Positions 1-8,782 of a stretch of DNA of 21,237 bases are shown here, piece after piece. Within the stretch, counting starts at the first letter, position 1. Each line of letters opens with the position of its first letter. The DNA lies in NCBI GenBank assembly GCA_964538565.1, contig CAZIGW010000315.1:1-21237 (forward strand), read 5' to 3'. This DNA is from CAYVBN01 sp964538565. GTDB taxonomy: Bacteria; Pseudomonadota; Alphaproteobacteria; Rhizobiales; Xanthobacteraceae. The notes under the pieces are model-generated. The model did no database searches. It saw only the letters and a list, made by a program, of their open reading frames with translations, and was not told the DNA's origin. A program made the position numbers and the translations under genes.

Positions 1-228
1 CGCATCGGCGTGCAGCTCTCCGCGCCGTTCCTCGTGTTCGGGCTCCTGTTCAACCTCGGCCTCGGCATCCTGTCGCGGCTGATGCCGCAGATGCAGGTGT
101 TCTTCGTCGGCATGCCGCTGTCGATCCTGGTCGGCTTTCTCATCCTCATCCTGGTGATGGGAGGCATGATGGCGACCTTCCTCGATTATCTGCAGGGCGT
201 CCTGCGCGAGCTTGCGCCGCACGCCTGA
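1..228 (+). CDS. fliR: FliR, flagellar type III export membrane protein (C-terminal part)
   Basis: The reading frame is open from the first base and ends at 228, giving the last 75 residues of a protein whose start lies outside the window. Two hydrophobic stretches are visible (PFLVFGLLFNLGLGILSRL, and the one around MPLSILVGFLILILVMGG). The segment MPQMQVFFVGMPL between them is characteristic of the FliR C-terminus. FliR is an inner-membrane subunit of the flagellar export gate, acting with FliP, FliQ, FlhA and FlhB. The flhB start lies 17 bases downstream on the same strand, which fits the usual fliR-flhB pair and supports the call. Only the C-terminus can be judged. Confidence 0.9.
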   Translation, partial: RIGVQLSAPFLVFGLLFNLGLGILSRLMPQMQVFFVGMPLSILVGFLILILVMGGMMATFLDYLQGVLRELAPHA

Positions 229-245
229 GCGCCTGAGAGGCCGCC

Positions 246-1316
246 ATGGCCGAAGACAACGACGATACCGAACGCACAGAAGACCCGACCCAGAAACGTC
301 TCGAGGAGGCGCTCGAGCGCGGCGACGTCGCCAAGAGCCAGGAGGTCAACACCTGGTTCGTCATCGCGGCCGCGGCGCTGATCATGATGGTGTTCTCCGC
401 GCCGATGGGTTCGGATCTGACCGTCACGTTTCGCGGCCTTCTCGGCAAGGCGGCGACCATCCCGGCCGACGGCGCCGGGCTGATGCGCCTGACGCAGCGC
501 ATCGGCGTCGAAGTGATCGCTGCCGTCGCCGTGCCGTTTCTGCTCCTCATGCTGGCCGCGGTGGGAGGCAACCTCATCCAGCATCGCCTGGTGTGGTCGA
601 CCGAATCGTTGCACCCGAAGCTGTCGAAGATTTCCCCGCTCGGCGGGGCCAAGCGCCTGTTCTCCAAGCAGGCGCTCGCGAATTTCATCAAGGGTCTGCT
701 CAAGCTGACGCTCGTCGGCAGCATCCTGGTCGCGCTGCTGTGGCCCGAGCGCCAGCGGCTCGAAGGGCTTGTCGGCACCGACCCGGTCGCCATTCTGCCG
801 CTCACCCGAACGCTCTCGCTCAAGCTGCTCGGCGCCGTCGTCGCCGTCCTCGCGTTCATCGCCGCCGCCGACTATCTGTTCCAGTACCGGCAATGGTTCG
901 AGCGGCAGAAGATGTCGCTGCGCGAGATGAAGGAGGAATTCCGGCAGACGGAGGGCGATCCGAAGATCAAGGCCAAGATCCGCCAGCTTCGCCAGACCCG
1001 CATGCGCAAGCGCATGATGGCGGCGGTTCCCAAGGCGACGGTCGTCATCACCAACCCGACTCACTTCGCGGTCGCGCTGCAGTACGAGCCCGGCATGAGC
1101 GCCCCGGTCTGCGTCGCCAAGGGGCAGGACACGATCGCGCTGAAGATCCGCGAGATCGCCGACAGGCACGGCGTGCCGATCGTGGAAAACCCGCCGCTGG
1201 CGCGCACGCTGCATGCGAGCGTGGACCTCGACCAGGAGATTCCGCCCGAGCACTACAAGGCGGTGGCGGAAGTCATCGGCTACGTGATGCGGCTCAACCG
1301 GGCGGTAGCGCGGTGA
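246..1316 (+). CDS. flhB: FlhB, flagellar export switch protein
   Basis: A 356-residue protein of normal length for FlhB. It opens with the typical charged N-terminus (EDPTQKRLEEALERGDVAKS) and has about four membrane helices between residues 36 and 213. A cytoplasmic domain follows, containing the self-cleavage motif NPTH at residues 270-273; cleavage in this family is between N and P and changes export specificity from rod/hook to filament substrates. The motif is intact, so the protein should be active. The ATG at 246 follows a short purine-rich stretch (gagagg) and lies 17 bases after the fliR stop, consistent with one operon. The stop codon overlaps a GTG that is in frame with the next gene. 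Confidence 0.96.
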   Translation: MAEDNDDTERTEDPTQKRLEEALERGDVAKSQEVNTWFVIAAAALIMMVFSAPMGSDLTVTFRGLLGKAATIPADGAGLMRLTQRIGVEVIAAVAVPFLLLMLAAVGGNLIQHRLVWSTESLHPKLSKISPLGGAKRLFSKQALANFIKGLLKLTLVGSILVALLWPERQRLEGLVGTDPVAILPLTRTLSLKLLGAVVAVLAFIAAADYLFQYRQWFERQKMSLREMKEEFRQTEGDPKIKAKIRQLRQTRMRKRMMAAVPKATVVITNPTHFAVALQYEPGMSAPVCVAKGQDTIALKIREIADRHGVPIVENPPLARTLHASVDLDQEIPPEHYKAVAEVIGYVMRLNRAVAR

Positions 1317-1411
1317 TCGAGGCCGGCGGCTCCGGGAGCGCTTCCCCTTGCGAAGCACCGCGTGCTGGGGCACTGAGGTGGGGCCGTTCCGATCGGCGGA
1401 CGGCCATTGAG

Positions 1412-3994
1412 ATGCGGGCGATGGCGACCCAGGACGTAGGCGAGAGGCACCGGTCGGCGGCCATCGATCGCGGCGGACGGCGCGGAAGCATCGGCTTCGT
1501 TCTGCTCATCGCCGTGCTGCTCATCGCTGCCGCCGCCGTCCTCATGGTGCTCGGGCGCGGGCGGGCGGAACCCTACGTGCTCGGCCTCCTGGCCTTCCTG
1601 GCCACCATTGGGGTGTTCTCGCTGTTCGCGACGGCGGCCGGCATCCTGCGAATCGGCGGCAGGGAGGCGGGCGATCCGCTGATCAAGGCGGTGGTCGACG
1701 ACGCCTTCGACGGCGTCGTGGTGACCGACGCGGCCGGCCGCGTCCTCTATGCCAACACCGCCTATCTGCAGCTCGTCGACGCGGTCAATGCCGACGACGT
1801 GCGGCCGGTCGAGCGGGTGTTCATCGGCGATCCGGACGTCTCCGAGGCGATCTACCGACTGCTCAAGGCGGCGCGCGAAGGCCGCCGCCAGCAGGAGGAG
1901 GTGCGCGTGCCGGGTCTGCGCGGCGAGCCGGCGCGCTGGCTGCGCCTGCGCGTGCGTCCGCTCGGTCGCAGCGCCGATGAGGCGGGCGTCACGGTCTGGA
2001 CCGTCACCGACGTCACCCGCGAGCGCGAGCGGCAGGAGAACGTCTTCCAGGAGCTGCAGCACGCGATCGACTATCTGGACCACGCTCCCGCGGGCTTCTT
2101 CTCGGTCGATGCGGCCGGCCACATCGTCTACATGAACGCGACGCTGGCCGCCTGGCTCGACCACGACCTCGCCGAGGTCGGCTCCGGCGGGCTCCATCTT
2201 GCCGACGTCGTCTCCGGCAACAGCGCGGCGCTCCTGACCGCGCTGGCGGCGCGACCCGGGCAGGTGACCACCGAGGTGTTCGACCTCGATTTCAAGACGC
2301 GCGGCGGCAAGACGCTGCCGGTGCGGCTGCATCACAAGGTGGCGTTCGCGGCCGACGGGACCCCGGGCGTATCGCGCACGCTCGTCCTCAATCGCGCCAA
2401 GGACGCCGGGGGCGATCCGGAGCGGGCCGCCGAGGTGCGGTTCGTGCGCTTCTTCCACAACACCCCGATGGCCATCGCCACCGTCGACCGGGCCGGCCGG
2501 ATCGTGCGCACCAACGCGCTGTTCGCCCGCCTGTTCCAGGGCGTCCTCAAGGGCGAGAGCGGCACGCCGGAGACGCGTTCGATCCTCGGCGCGGTGGCGG
2601 AGCGCGACCGGGCCGCGGTGGAATCCGCCATCGCCAATGCGGCGGCCGGCCAGGGCGAAATCCCGCCGGTCGACGCCGCGCTCGTCGGCCAGGGCGAGCG
2701 CTTTGCGCGCTTCTACGTTGCCGCCGTCGAGGAGGAGGAACGCGACCACGAGGCGGCGATCATCTACGCGCTCGAGACGACCGAGCAGCGCATGCTGGAG
2801 AACCAGTTCGCGCAGTCGCAGAAGATGCAGGCGGTGGGCCAGCTTGCCGGCGGCATCGCGCACGACTTCAACAACGTGCTCTCGGCCATCATGATGGCGA
2901 CGGACTTCCTGCTCAACGCGCACAAGCCGACCGATCCGTCCTTCCAGGACATCATGCAGATCAAGCAGAACGCCAACCGGGCGGCGAGCCTCGTGCGTCA
3001 GCTCCTGGCGTTCTCGCGGCGGCAGACGCTGCGCCCGCAGGTGCTCGATCTCGCCGAGGCGCTGTCGGATCTTTCGATGCTGCTGCGCCGGCTGATCGGC
3101 GAGAAGGTGACGCTCGACGTCGTGCACGGGCGCGACCTGTGGCCGGTGAAGGCAGACATCTCGCAGTTCGAGCAGGTGGTGGTGAATCTCGCGGTCAATG
3201 CGCGTGACGCCATGCCGGACGGCGGCCGGCTCACGGTGCGCACGAGCAACGTCGGCGCCGCCGAGAGCCAGCGCTTCGGCTACAAGGGCATGCCGGCCGC
3301 CGACTACGTGCTGGTCGAGATCGCCGATACCGGCACCGGCATTCCTCCGGAGATCATGGACAAGATCTTCGAGCCGTTCTTCTCGACCAAGGAGGTCGGC
3401 AAGGGCACCGGGCTCGGCCTCTCGACGGTCTACGGCATCGTCAAGCAGACCGGCGGGTTCGTCTATCCCGAATCGGAAGTCGGCAAGGGCACGACCTTCC
3501 GCATCTTCCTGCCGCGCCACGTCCCGGGAAAGGCCGAGGCGCCCGTCGTCGAGACCGCGCCGGCGATCGCCAACGTCATGGCGGCGGCCGAGGAACTGGC
3601 GCGGCAGGCGACCAGCGACCACACCGGCCACGGCACGATCCTGCTGGTCGAGGACGAGGAGGGGCTGCGCGGCCTCAACGCGCGCGGGCTCACCTCGCGC
3701 GGCTACACGGTGCTGGAGGCGGGCAACGGCATCGAGGCGATCGAGGTGCTGGAGAACCGCGGCGGCAAGGTCGACCTCGTGGTGTCCGACGTGGTGATGC
3801 CGGAGATGGACGGTCCGACGCTGCTGAAGGAGCTGCGCCGGCGCAATCCCGAGCTCAAGATCATCTTCGTCTCCGGCTACGCCGAGGACGCGTTCGAGAA
3901 GAATCTTCCCGAGGGCGGACAGTTCGCCTTCCTGCCCAAGCCCTTCACCTTGAAGCAGCTCGTCGCCGCCGTGAAAGAGACGATCGGCACCTGA
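1412..3994 (+). CDS. cckA: CckA-like hybrid sensor histidine kinase
   Basis: An 860-residue membrane hybrid kinase. In order: two N-terminal membrane helices (about 26-48 and 55-79); three PAS-like domains (about 95-205, 220-335, 345-455); a HisKA dimerisation helix with phosphoacceptor H484 in AGGIAHDFNN; an ATPase domain with N-box NLAVNARDAMPDGG, ADTGTGI and KGTGLGLS (from residue 664); and a receiver domain (about 742-855) with D793 in SDVVMP and a K in LPKPF. This order matches CckA, which in alphaproteobacteria phosphorylates CtrA and CpdR through ChpT to control the cell cycle and motility. The ATG at 1412 gives a family-typical length; 1421 is a second candidate. The frame also stays open upstream: a GTG at 1313 overlapping the flhB stop is possible but would add an unlikely low-complexity tail. 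The position after fliR-flhB supports a link to motility. Confidence 0.9.
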   Translation: MRAMATQDVGERHRSAAIDRGGRRGSIGFVLLIAVLLIAAAAVLMVLGRGRAEPYVLGLLAFLATIGVFSLFATAAGILRIGGREAGDPLIKAVVDDAFDGVVVTDAAGRVLYANTAYLQLVDAVNADDVRPVERVFIGDPDVSEAIYRLLKAAREGRRQQEEVRVPGLRGEPARWLRLRVRPLGRSADEAGVTVWTVTDVTRERERQENVFQELQHAIDYLDHAPAGFFSVDAAGHIVYMNATLAAWLDHDLAEVGSGGLHLADVVSGNSAALLTALAARPGQVTTEVFDLDFKTRGGKTLPVRLHHKVAFAADGTPGVSRTLVLNRAKDAGGDPERAAEVRFVRFFHNTPMAIATVDRAGRIVRTNALFARLFQGVLKGESGTPETRSILGAVAERDRAAVESAIANAAAGQGEIPPVDAALVGQGERFARFYVAAVEEEERDHEAAIIYALETTEQRMLENQFAQSQKMQAVGQLAGGIAHDFNNVLSAIMMATDFLLNAHKPTDPSFQDIMQIKQNANRAASLVRQLLAFSRRQTLRPQVLDLAEALSDLSMLLRRLIGEKVTLDVVHGRDLWPVKADISQFEQVVVNLAVNARDAMPDGGRLTVRTSNVGAAESQRFGYKGMPAADYVLVEIADTGTGIPPEIMDKIFEPFFSTKEVGKGTGLGLSTVYGIVKQTGGFVYPESEVGKGTTFRIFLPRHVPGKAEAPVVETAPAIANVMAAAEELARQATSDHTGHGTILLVEDEEGLRGLNARGLTSRGYTVLEAGNGIEAIEVLENRGGKVDLVVSDVVMPEMDGPTLLKELRRRNPELKIIFVSGYAEDAFEKNLPEGGQFAFLPKPFTLKQLVAAVKETIGT

Positions 3995-4170
3995 ACGCGC
4001 GGCGACCGGTGCGCTGGCTTCGCCGCAGCCGGCCGAGGATCGGCGACCAGCTCAATAGGAGACATGGGCATGCCGCCAGCGCCCGCCCTCGAACACGCGC
4101 GCCTAGCCTCCGGCGGTGGTTCGAAAACGCCTCGGTGCGGCAGTATCGCGTCCGTTTCTCAACGGGCGCC

Positions 4171-4497
4171 TCAGGGCCGCCAACGGAGCACGCCGACGAC
4201 CGGGCCGTAGTAGAAGGCCTTCACCGGGTCGTAGTGGCGCGGCCAGCGGCATTCGAACCCGACGTAGTCTCCGTAGCGCCGGTGCACACTCGTGATGTGG
4301 GCGATCTTGTTGTAGTGGGCGCAATGCTCGGCGGCGATGTCGCGATAGATCAGCGAGATCGCCGGCGACCAGGGAATGATGCCGCCGGTGTCGTTGCCGG
4401 TGAGGCCGAAGGGATGCCACCAGCCCGCCTGAGCGGACGGGGCCGCGAGGGCGAGGGCGGCGAAAGCGGCGGACGCGGACAGGAGCCTCAGGTTCAT
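4171..4497 (-). CDS. Small exported protein of unknown function
   Basis: A 108-residue protein with a clear Sec signal peptide: a short MNLR start, a hydrophobic Ala/Leu core, and cleavage predicted after SAQA near residue 24. The mature part is rich in Trp, Tyr and His (GWWHPFGLTGNDTGG, then WSPAISLIYRDIAAEHCAHYNK) with two cysteines. A purine-rich ribosome site (gacggag) precedes the ATG. I do not recognise a named family; proteins of this style are common uncharacterised periplasmic proteins in Hyphomicrobiales. It is transcribed away from cckA, with no partner gene close by on its strand. The longer overlapping frame at 4103-4513 has arginine/proline-rich composition and is not the gene. 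Confidence 0.7.
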   Translation of the reverse strand: MNLRLLSASAAFAALALAAPSAQAGWWHPFGLTGNDTGGIIPWSPAISLIYRDIAAEHCAHYNKIAHITSVHRRYGDYVGFECRWPRHYDPVKAFYYGPVVGVLRWRP

Positions 4498-4694
4498 CGG
4501 GTTTCTCCGTCAATCGTCACGGGATGAGCTCGGCGACATGCTAGGCACGAAAAAGGAGACAAAAGGTTTAAGTCTTCCGCGCGGCAGCCAAGGCAATCCG
4601 ATGCGCTCGTCGCAATCGACAGCCGACTCCGTTGCGGCGCGGGAACCCGAGGCCACGGCGGGACTGCGACGCTGGCCGGCGCAGCCCGGAGCGA

Positions 4695-5804
4695 TCAGTC
4701 GAGCCGCCGGAATTTCTGCGCACGCCGGCCGAATCCAACCTCGGCCGTGTAGAGGTTGCCTTTGCTGTCGATGGCGATGTTGTGCACCCATTTGAACTGG
4801 CCGGCCATGCGCCCCGACTGGCCCCATTTCGAGATCACCTCGCCGGTATCGCGCGACAGGGTGAGGATCTGGTTGTTGGCGCCGTCGGCCATGAAGATGT
4901 AGCGCTGCCGCGGGTCGATCGACAGCACGAGATCCCACACGGAGCCCGAGCGCAGCGTCTGCGGCTCGATGCGGAATTCCTTCACGAACGTGCCGTCCTT
5001 GTGAAAGACCTGAATGCGGTCGTTGGCCCGGTCGCAGACGTAGACGAGGTCGTCGTCGGCGATGCGCACGCAGTGCACCGGGTTGCCGAACTGGCGCGAG
5101 AGCGGCGCGTTCGGGCTGTAGGGCGGCAGTTTCTCGTCGCTCGGCTTGTTGCCGTAAGCGCCCCAGTGGCGCTTGTAAGCGCCCGTTGCGGCGTCGAACA
5201 CGACGATGCGGCGGTTGAGATAGCCGTCGGCGACGTAGAGCTCGCCGGCCGGCGCGTCGATCGTCATGTGGGCCGGACTGCCGAGCTGAGTCGTCGAGTT
5301 CGAGCCGCCGTTCGATCCCGCCTTGCCGATCTGCTGCAGGAACTTGCCATCGCCGGTGAATTTCAGGATCTGGTGGTCGTTCTTGCCGTTGCCGGCGATC
5401 CAGACGTTTCCCTGAAGGTCGACGAAGATGCCGTGCTCGCTTTGCGGCCACTCGTAGCCCGGGCCGGGTCCGCCCCAGTGGCGCAGCAGGTTGCCCTCGG
5501 AATCGAACTCGAGCACGGCCGGCGCCGGATGGCAGCAGCGGTCTTCGGGCGGATTCTTCAGCGCATCCTTCTCGTCCTCGAGCAGGGTGCGCGGGCGCTG
5601 GATGATCCAGATGTGATCGTTGCGGTCCGTGGCGACGCCCGAGACCTGACCGAGGATCCAGTTGTCGGGCAGGGGTTTCGGCCAGAACGGATCGACCTGA
5701 AAGCGCGGCGCGTCCTTCGCGGCCGTGGCGTGTCGGATGGCGGGCGGTGCGGCGGCCAGGACGGTCGCGAGGACGAAGGCGAGCAGACGGGTCAGCAATT
5801 TCAT
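4695..5804 (-). CDS. Exported NHL-repeat beta-propeller protein
   Basis: A 369-residue protein with an N-terminal signal peptide (residues 1 to about 29) and several NHL-type blades. Blade signatures include GVATDRNDHIWIIQRP, FDSEGNLLRHWG, HGIFVDLQGNVWIAG, ILKFTGDGKFLQQIGKAG, MTIDAPAGELYVADGYLNRR and NIAIDSKGNLYTAEVGFGRR. NHL propellers resemble peptidyl-hydroxyglycine lyases and SMP-30-type proteins, but the sequence does not fix a substrate, so binding or lyase activity is only inference. The ATG at 5804 is chosen over the longer open frame because it follows a strong ribosome site (gggaggga) and starts the signal peptide directly. The gene is divergent from wrbA, with 292 bases between them. 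Confidence 0.8.
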   Translation of the reverse strand: MKLLTRLLAFVLATVLAAAPPAIRHATAAKDAPRFQVDPFWPKPLPDNWILGQVSGVATDRNDHIWIIQRPRTLLEDEKDALKNPPEDRCCHPAPAVLEFDSEGNLLRHWGGPGPGYEWPQSEHGIFVDLQGNVWIAGNGKNDHQILKFTGDGKFLQQIGKAGSNGGSNSTTQLGSPAHMTIDAPAGELYVADGYLNRRIVVFDAATGAYKRHWGAYGNKPSDEKLPPYSPNAPLSRQFGNPVHCVRIADDDLVYVCDRANDRIQVFHKDGTFVKEFRIEPQTLRSGSVWDLVLSIDPRQRYIFMADGANNQILTLSRDTGEVISKWGQSGRMAGQFKWVHNIAIDSKGNLYTAEVGFGRRAQKFRRLD

Positions 5805-5950
5805 GGAGTCCCTCCCGGGCGCGGCCTCGGTGCACGATGCTAGCGCAAGATCGCAGCCAGAAGAGCAAATTTGCGGGCGACGCGCGTTCTGCTCATCGTG
5901 AGGCCATGCGGCGGGCCGGGCGGGCGCCCGGCGGCGGGCCGTGCGCCCGG

Positions 5951-5965
5951 GTTTGCTGACCAAAC
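5951..5965. promoter_or_regulatory. Small palindrome in the divergent promoter region
   Basis: GTTTG-CTGAC-CAAAC is a perfect 5-bp inverted repeat around a 5-base spacer. It lies between the divergent starts of the NHL protein (5804) and wrbA (6097) and also fits a T-N11-A pattern seen in LysR-type binding sites. A second imperfect dyad, TTGC-N6-GCAA, lies at 5977-5990. A regulator site is plausible from position alone. No regulator gene is adjacent, and short dyads occur by chance. Confidence 0.2.
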
Positions 5966-6096
5966 GGAATGCTCTCTTGCAATCGCGCAAAGACCGCATG
6001 CAGCCCGGACGCTTGCGACGCCGGACGCCGGGCCTAACTCAAGCGGGAGCCGGTCGAGCACGCCCGCGATCGCCGATTTGAGGAGGACTTTAGACA

Positions 6097-6696
6097 ATGG
6101 CCAAGGTGCTGGTTCTTTATTATTCGAGCTACGGTCACATTGAAAAGATGGCCGACGCCGTTGCCGACGGCGCGCGTGCCGCGGGTGCCAGCGTCGACGT
6201 CAAGCGCGTGCCGGAGCTGGTGCCCCAGGAGGTCGCGCGCGCATCCCACTACAAGCTCGACCAGAAGGCGCCGGTGGCGAACGTCGCCGACCTCGCCGAA
6301 TACGACGCGGTCATCATCGGGACGCCCACCCGGTTCGGCAACATGGCGGCGCAGATGAAACAGTTTTTCGACCAGGCGGGTGCTCTGTGGGCCGGCGACA
6401 AGCTCGTCGGCAAGGTGGCATCGGTGTTCACCTCGTCGGCGACCCAGCACGGCGGCCAGGAATCGACGATTCTCGCAACCCACACGGTCCTGTTGCATCT
6501 CGGCTTCGTGATCGTCGGCCTGCCCTATGCCTTCAAGGGGCAGACCGGCCTCGACGAAATCAAGGGGGGAAGTCCCTACGGGGCCTCGACGATCGCCGGG
6601 GCCGACGGCGCGCGCCAGCCGTCGGCGATCGAACTCGAAGCGGCGCGGTTCCAGGGGCGCCATGTCGCGCAAGTCGCCGCAAAACTGGCCGCCTGA
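6097..6696 (+). CDS. wrbA: WrbA-type NAD(P)H:quinone oxidoreductase
   Basis: A 199-residue flavodoxin-fold protein of normal WrbA length. The FMN phosphate loop is visible at the N-terminus (VLYYSSYGHIEKMA, residues 6-19). GTPTRFGNM (75-83) and FTSSATQHGGQE (111-122) form the rest of the FMN and quinone pocket, and the WrbA-typical PYAFKGQTGLDEIKGGSPYG segment follows. The enzyme reduces quinones by two electrons at the expense of NAD(P)H and protects against redox cycling; it is cytosolic. The ATG at 6097 follows a strong ribosome site (gaggaggac). It appears to be a single gene with its own promoter in the divergent region, and a GC-rich hairpin follows the stop. Confidence 0.94.
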   Translation: MAKVLVLYYSSYGHIEKMADAVADGARAAGASVDVKRVPELVPQEVARASHYKLDQKAPVANVADLAEYDAVIIGTPTRFGNMAAQMKQFFDQAGALWAGDKLVGKVASVFTSSATQHGGQESTILATHTVLLHLGFVIVGLPYAFKGQTGLDEIKGGSPYGASTIAGADGARQPSAIELEAARFQGRHVAQVAAKLAA

Positions 6697-6709
6697 GCCG
6701 GCCCGTGCG

Positions 6710-6724
6710 CGGCCGGAACGGCCG
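6710..6724 (+). terminator. Possible terminator hairpin after wrbA
   Basis: CGGCCG-GAA-CGGCCG forms a 6-bp stem with a 3-base loop, 14 bases after the wrbA stop. No T-run follows directly, although the sequence becomes more AT-rich about 10 bases later (ttaaagttaaatt). GC-rich hairpins arise easily at this base composition, so this is only a candidate. Confidence 0.3.
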
Positions 6725-6935
6725 ACCCGGCGCCGTTAAAGTTAAATTGGCGCGAATTGACGGAGTGCAATGCCGCTTCCGCCAAACTGTGGCACAAGCA
6801 GCCCGACATCGAGGTCGGCGCCGCGCCCCGCGAGGTCAAAATTATTTGCACGCGGGAGCGAACCGGTCGGCCTTTTCGTTCGACCAAGCGTTGCATCGTT
6901 CGCGGAGTGCGGGGTGCGGGGTGCAGGAGAGTTCG

Positions 6936-7439
6936 ATGAGAAGCGACAAGGGCACGCCGCGCGGGGCGGCAATCGGGCTGTTGCTGTGCGGACTTGCCAC
7001 GCTCGTCGCGCCGACGGGGGCGTGGGCGCGCGCGTCGGAGGTATCGGCGAAGACGTTCCTGCAGACGATCTATCGCACGTATCTCGGCGGCACCGACGAG
7101 TCGAAGGGAATTGCGCTCGCGGATCCGGCAACGGTTCGTCGCTATTTCTCGCCCGGCCTCGCCATCCTGATGCTGGAAGACGGCGCCGACGCGAGCCGGC
7201 GTGGCACTCGCCCGATGCTCGCGCAGGACCCCTTCGTCGGCGCCAAGGACGCCGACATCGCCGACCTCGTCATCGACGTGAAGGACGTCGGCGTGAAAGC
7301 CGTCGGCACGGTGAGCTTCACCAGCGACGGCAAGCCGCACAAGGTCGTGCTCGAGCTTCTCAAGATCGGCGACGACTGGCGGATTTCCGACATCCAGTGG
7401 ACGTCGGGCAGCCTGCGCGAGCTCTATCGCAAGAAGTGA
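6936..7439 (+). CDS. Exported DUF3828-like protein
   Basis: A 167-residue protein with a signal peptide: a charged start (MRSDKGTPRG), a hydrophobic core (AAIGLLLCGLATLVAP) and a likely cleavage after GAWA near residue 31. The mature part begins with FLQTIYRTYLGG, continues with a central RYFSPGLAILM segment, and ends in a beta-rich part (VSFTSDGKPHKVVLELLKIGDDWRISDIQW). This pattern resembles DUF3828 and NTF2-like periplasmic proteins, in which the final strands VxxWKIxDI are typical. The role is unknown. The ATG at 6936 follows an aggaga ribosome site at good spacing. The 239 bases between wrbA and this gene suggest a separate transcript. Confidence 0.7.
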   Translation: MRSDKGTPRGAAIGLLLCGLATLVAPTGAWARASEVSAKTFLQTIYRTYLGGTDESKGIALADPATVRRYFSPGLAILMLEDGADASRRGTRPMLAQDPFVGAKDADIADLVIDVKDVGVKAVGTVSFTSDGKPHKVVLELLKIGDDWRISDIQWTSGSLRELYRKK

Positions 7440-7672
7440 GCGACGGTCGCCGCGCGGCTTGCGTCAATTTGGCGGCTGACGGCGTCGACGGGTCGTTCGC
7501 CACACCGGGACGCGACGCATAAAATCCTCATCATCGGTCGGGCAGGCCGCGAAGCCGGACCAACACGGCGGCGGCGCACTGACGAATGATCGTTGCCCAT
7601 CGGTTCGCTTGACGCTTGGTGGAGCCGCGCGTCAGTCTGGGCGATCAAGAACGATGCACGAGGGAGGGAACG

Positions 7673-8782
7673 ATGGGGGACGTGGGACGTCGAAGCCGTC
7701 TGTTGCGCGGCTGCCGGTGTTGCGATCCGCAGCCGAAATTCGAGGCGGCCGCCATCAGCCGGCGCGGACTGATCGCCGGCGGCGCCGTCGCGGTCGGCGC
7801 CGGGGCCCTGGGCGGACTGGGCCTTGCGTCGAATGCGTCGGCGCAGGCGAAGCCGCGCCGCATCGACGGTCACCACCATATTTCGCCGGCGCCGTGGGTC
7901 GAGGCGCTGAAGAAGGCCAACCTTGCCAACGGGGCCGTCAGCAACTGGACGGTCGAACGCTCGCTCGAGGACATGGACAAAGGCGGCGTCGCCACCTCGG
8001 TCGTCTCGCCGACGACCCCGCAGGTGTCGTTCCTCGGCAAGGACGAGGCTGCGCACGTGGCGCGCGCCTCGAACGACTTCGCCAAGAAGCTCACCGCCGA
8101 CCACCCCGGCCGCTTCGCCATGTTCGGCATGCTGCCCCTGCCGCACGTCGAGGAGAGCCTGAAGGAGATCGAATACGCGCTCGACACGCTCAAGGCCGAC
8201 GGCATCTGCATGCTCACGAGCTACGGCGACAAGTGGCTCGGGCATCCACAGTTCGCACCCGTGATGGACGAACTCAACCGCCGCAAGGCGACGGTCTACA
8301 CCCATCCGACGACCGCCAACTGCTGCCACAACCTGATGCCCGAGGTCGGCGACTCGATCATCGAGTATTCGACCGACACCACCCGCACCATCGCAAGCCT
8401 CGTGCTCTCGCGCACCAGCCAGCGCTGCCGGGACATCAACTTCATCTTCTCGCACGGCGGCGGCACCATGCCGTTCATCGCCGAGCGGTTCCTGCGGCTG
8501 CCGAAGTCCGACAAGAAGCGCTACGGCTCGTGGACCGGGGAGGAGATCCTCGCCGAGTTCAGGCGCTTCCACTACGACACCGCGCAGGCGTCGCACCCGA
8601 TGGCGATGGCCGCGCTCACCAAGCTCGTGCCGGTGTCGCAGATCGTGTTCGGCACGGATTTTCCCTACCGCAAGGCGACCGACTACGCGGAGGCGCTGCC
8701 CAAGCTGTTCGGGCCGGCCGACATCAAGGCGATCGACCGCGAGAACGCGCTGAAACTCCTGCCGCACGTCAAGGCGGCCTGA
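7673..8782 (+). CDS. Tat-exported amidohydrolase (metal-dependent hydrolase, amidohydrolase-2 family)
   Basis: A 369-residue protein. A twin-arginine signal (SRRGLIAGG, RR at 30-31) with a hydrophobic segment ends at ASAQA near residue 59, so it is exported folded with its metal. The catalytic domain shows HxH at H67/H69 (IDGHHHISP), H211 (YTHPTT), H261 (FSHGGG) and D329 (GTDFPY), the usual ligands of ACMSD-like amidohydrolases, which hydrolyse or decarboxylate aromatic carboxylates. The exact substrate cannot be read. Unusually, a cysteine cluster (C14, C16, C17 in GCRCCDP) precedes the Tat motif. The ATG at 7673 follows a very strong ribosome site (gagggaggga). An ATG-independent extension to 7616 is open but lacks such a site. 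It stands alone upstream of the fumarase, 336 bases away. Confidence 0.88.
   Translation: MGDVGRRSRLLRGCRCCDPQPKFEAAAISRRGLIAGGAVAVGAGALGGLGLASNASAQAKPRRIDGHHHISPAPWVEALKKANLANGAVSNWTVERSLEDMDKGGVATSVVSPTTPQVSFLGKDEAAHVARASNDFAKKLTADHPGRFAMFGMLPLPHVEESLKEIEYALDTLKADGICMLTSYGDKWLGHPQFAPVMDELNRRKATVYTHPTTANCCHNLMPEVGDSIIEYSTDTTRTIASLVLSRTSQRCRDINFIFSHGGGTMPFIAERFLRLPKSDKKRYGSWTGEEILAEFRRFHYDTAQASHPMAMAALTKLVPVSQIVFGTDFPYRKATDYAEALPKLFGPADIKAIDRENALKLLPHVKAA

Noticed and set aside
212..1411. Upstream extension of the CckA frame through flhB
   Set aside because: It runs in another frame of flhB and encodes Arg/Ala/Pro/His-rich nonsense; real CckA length fits a start at 1412.
6715..6737. Second sigma-EcfG promoter (GGAAC ... 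CGTT) after wrbA
   Set aside because: The spacer is 14 bases, too short for the 16-17 base consensus.
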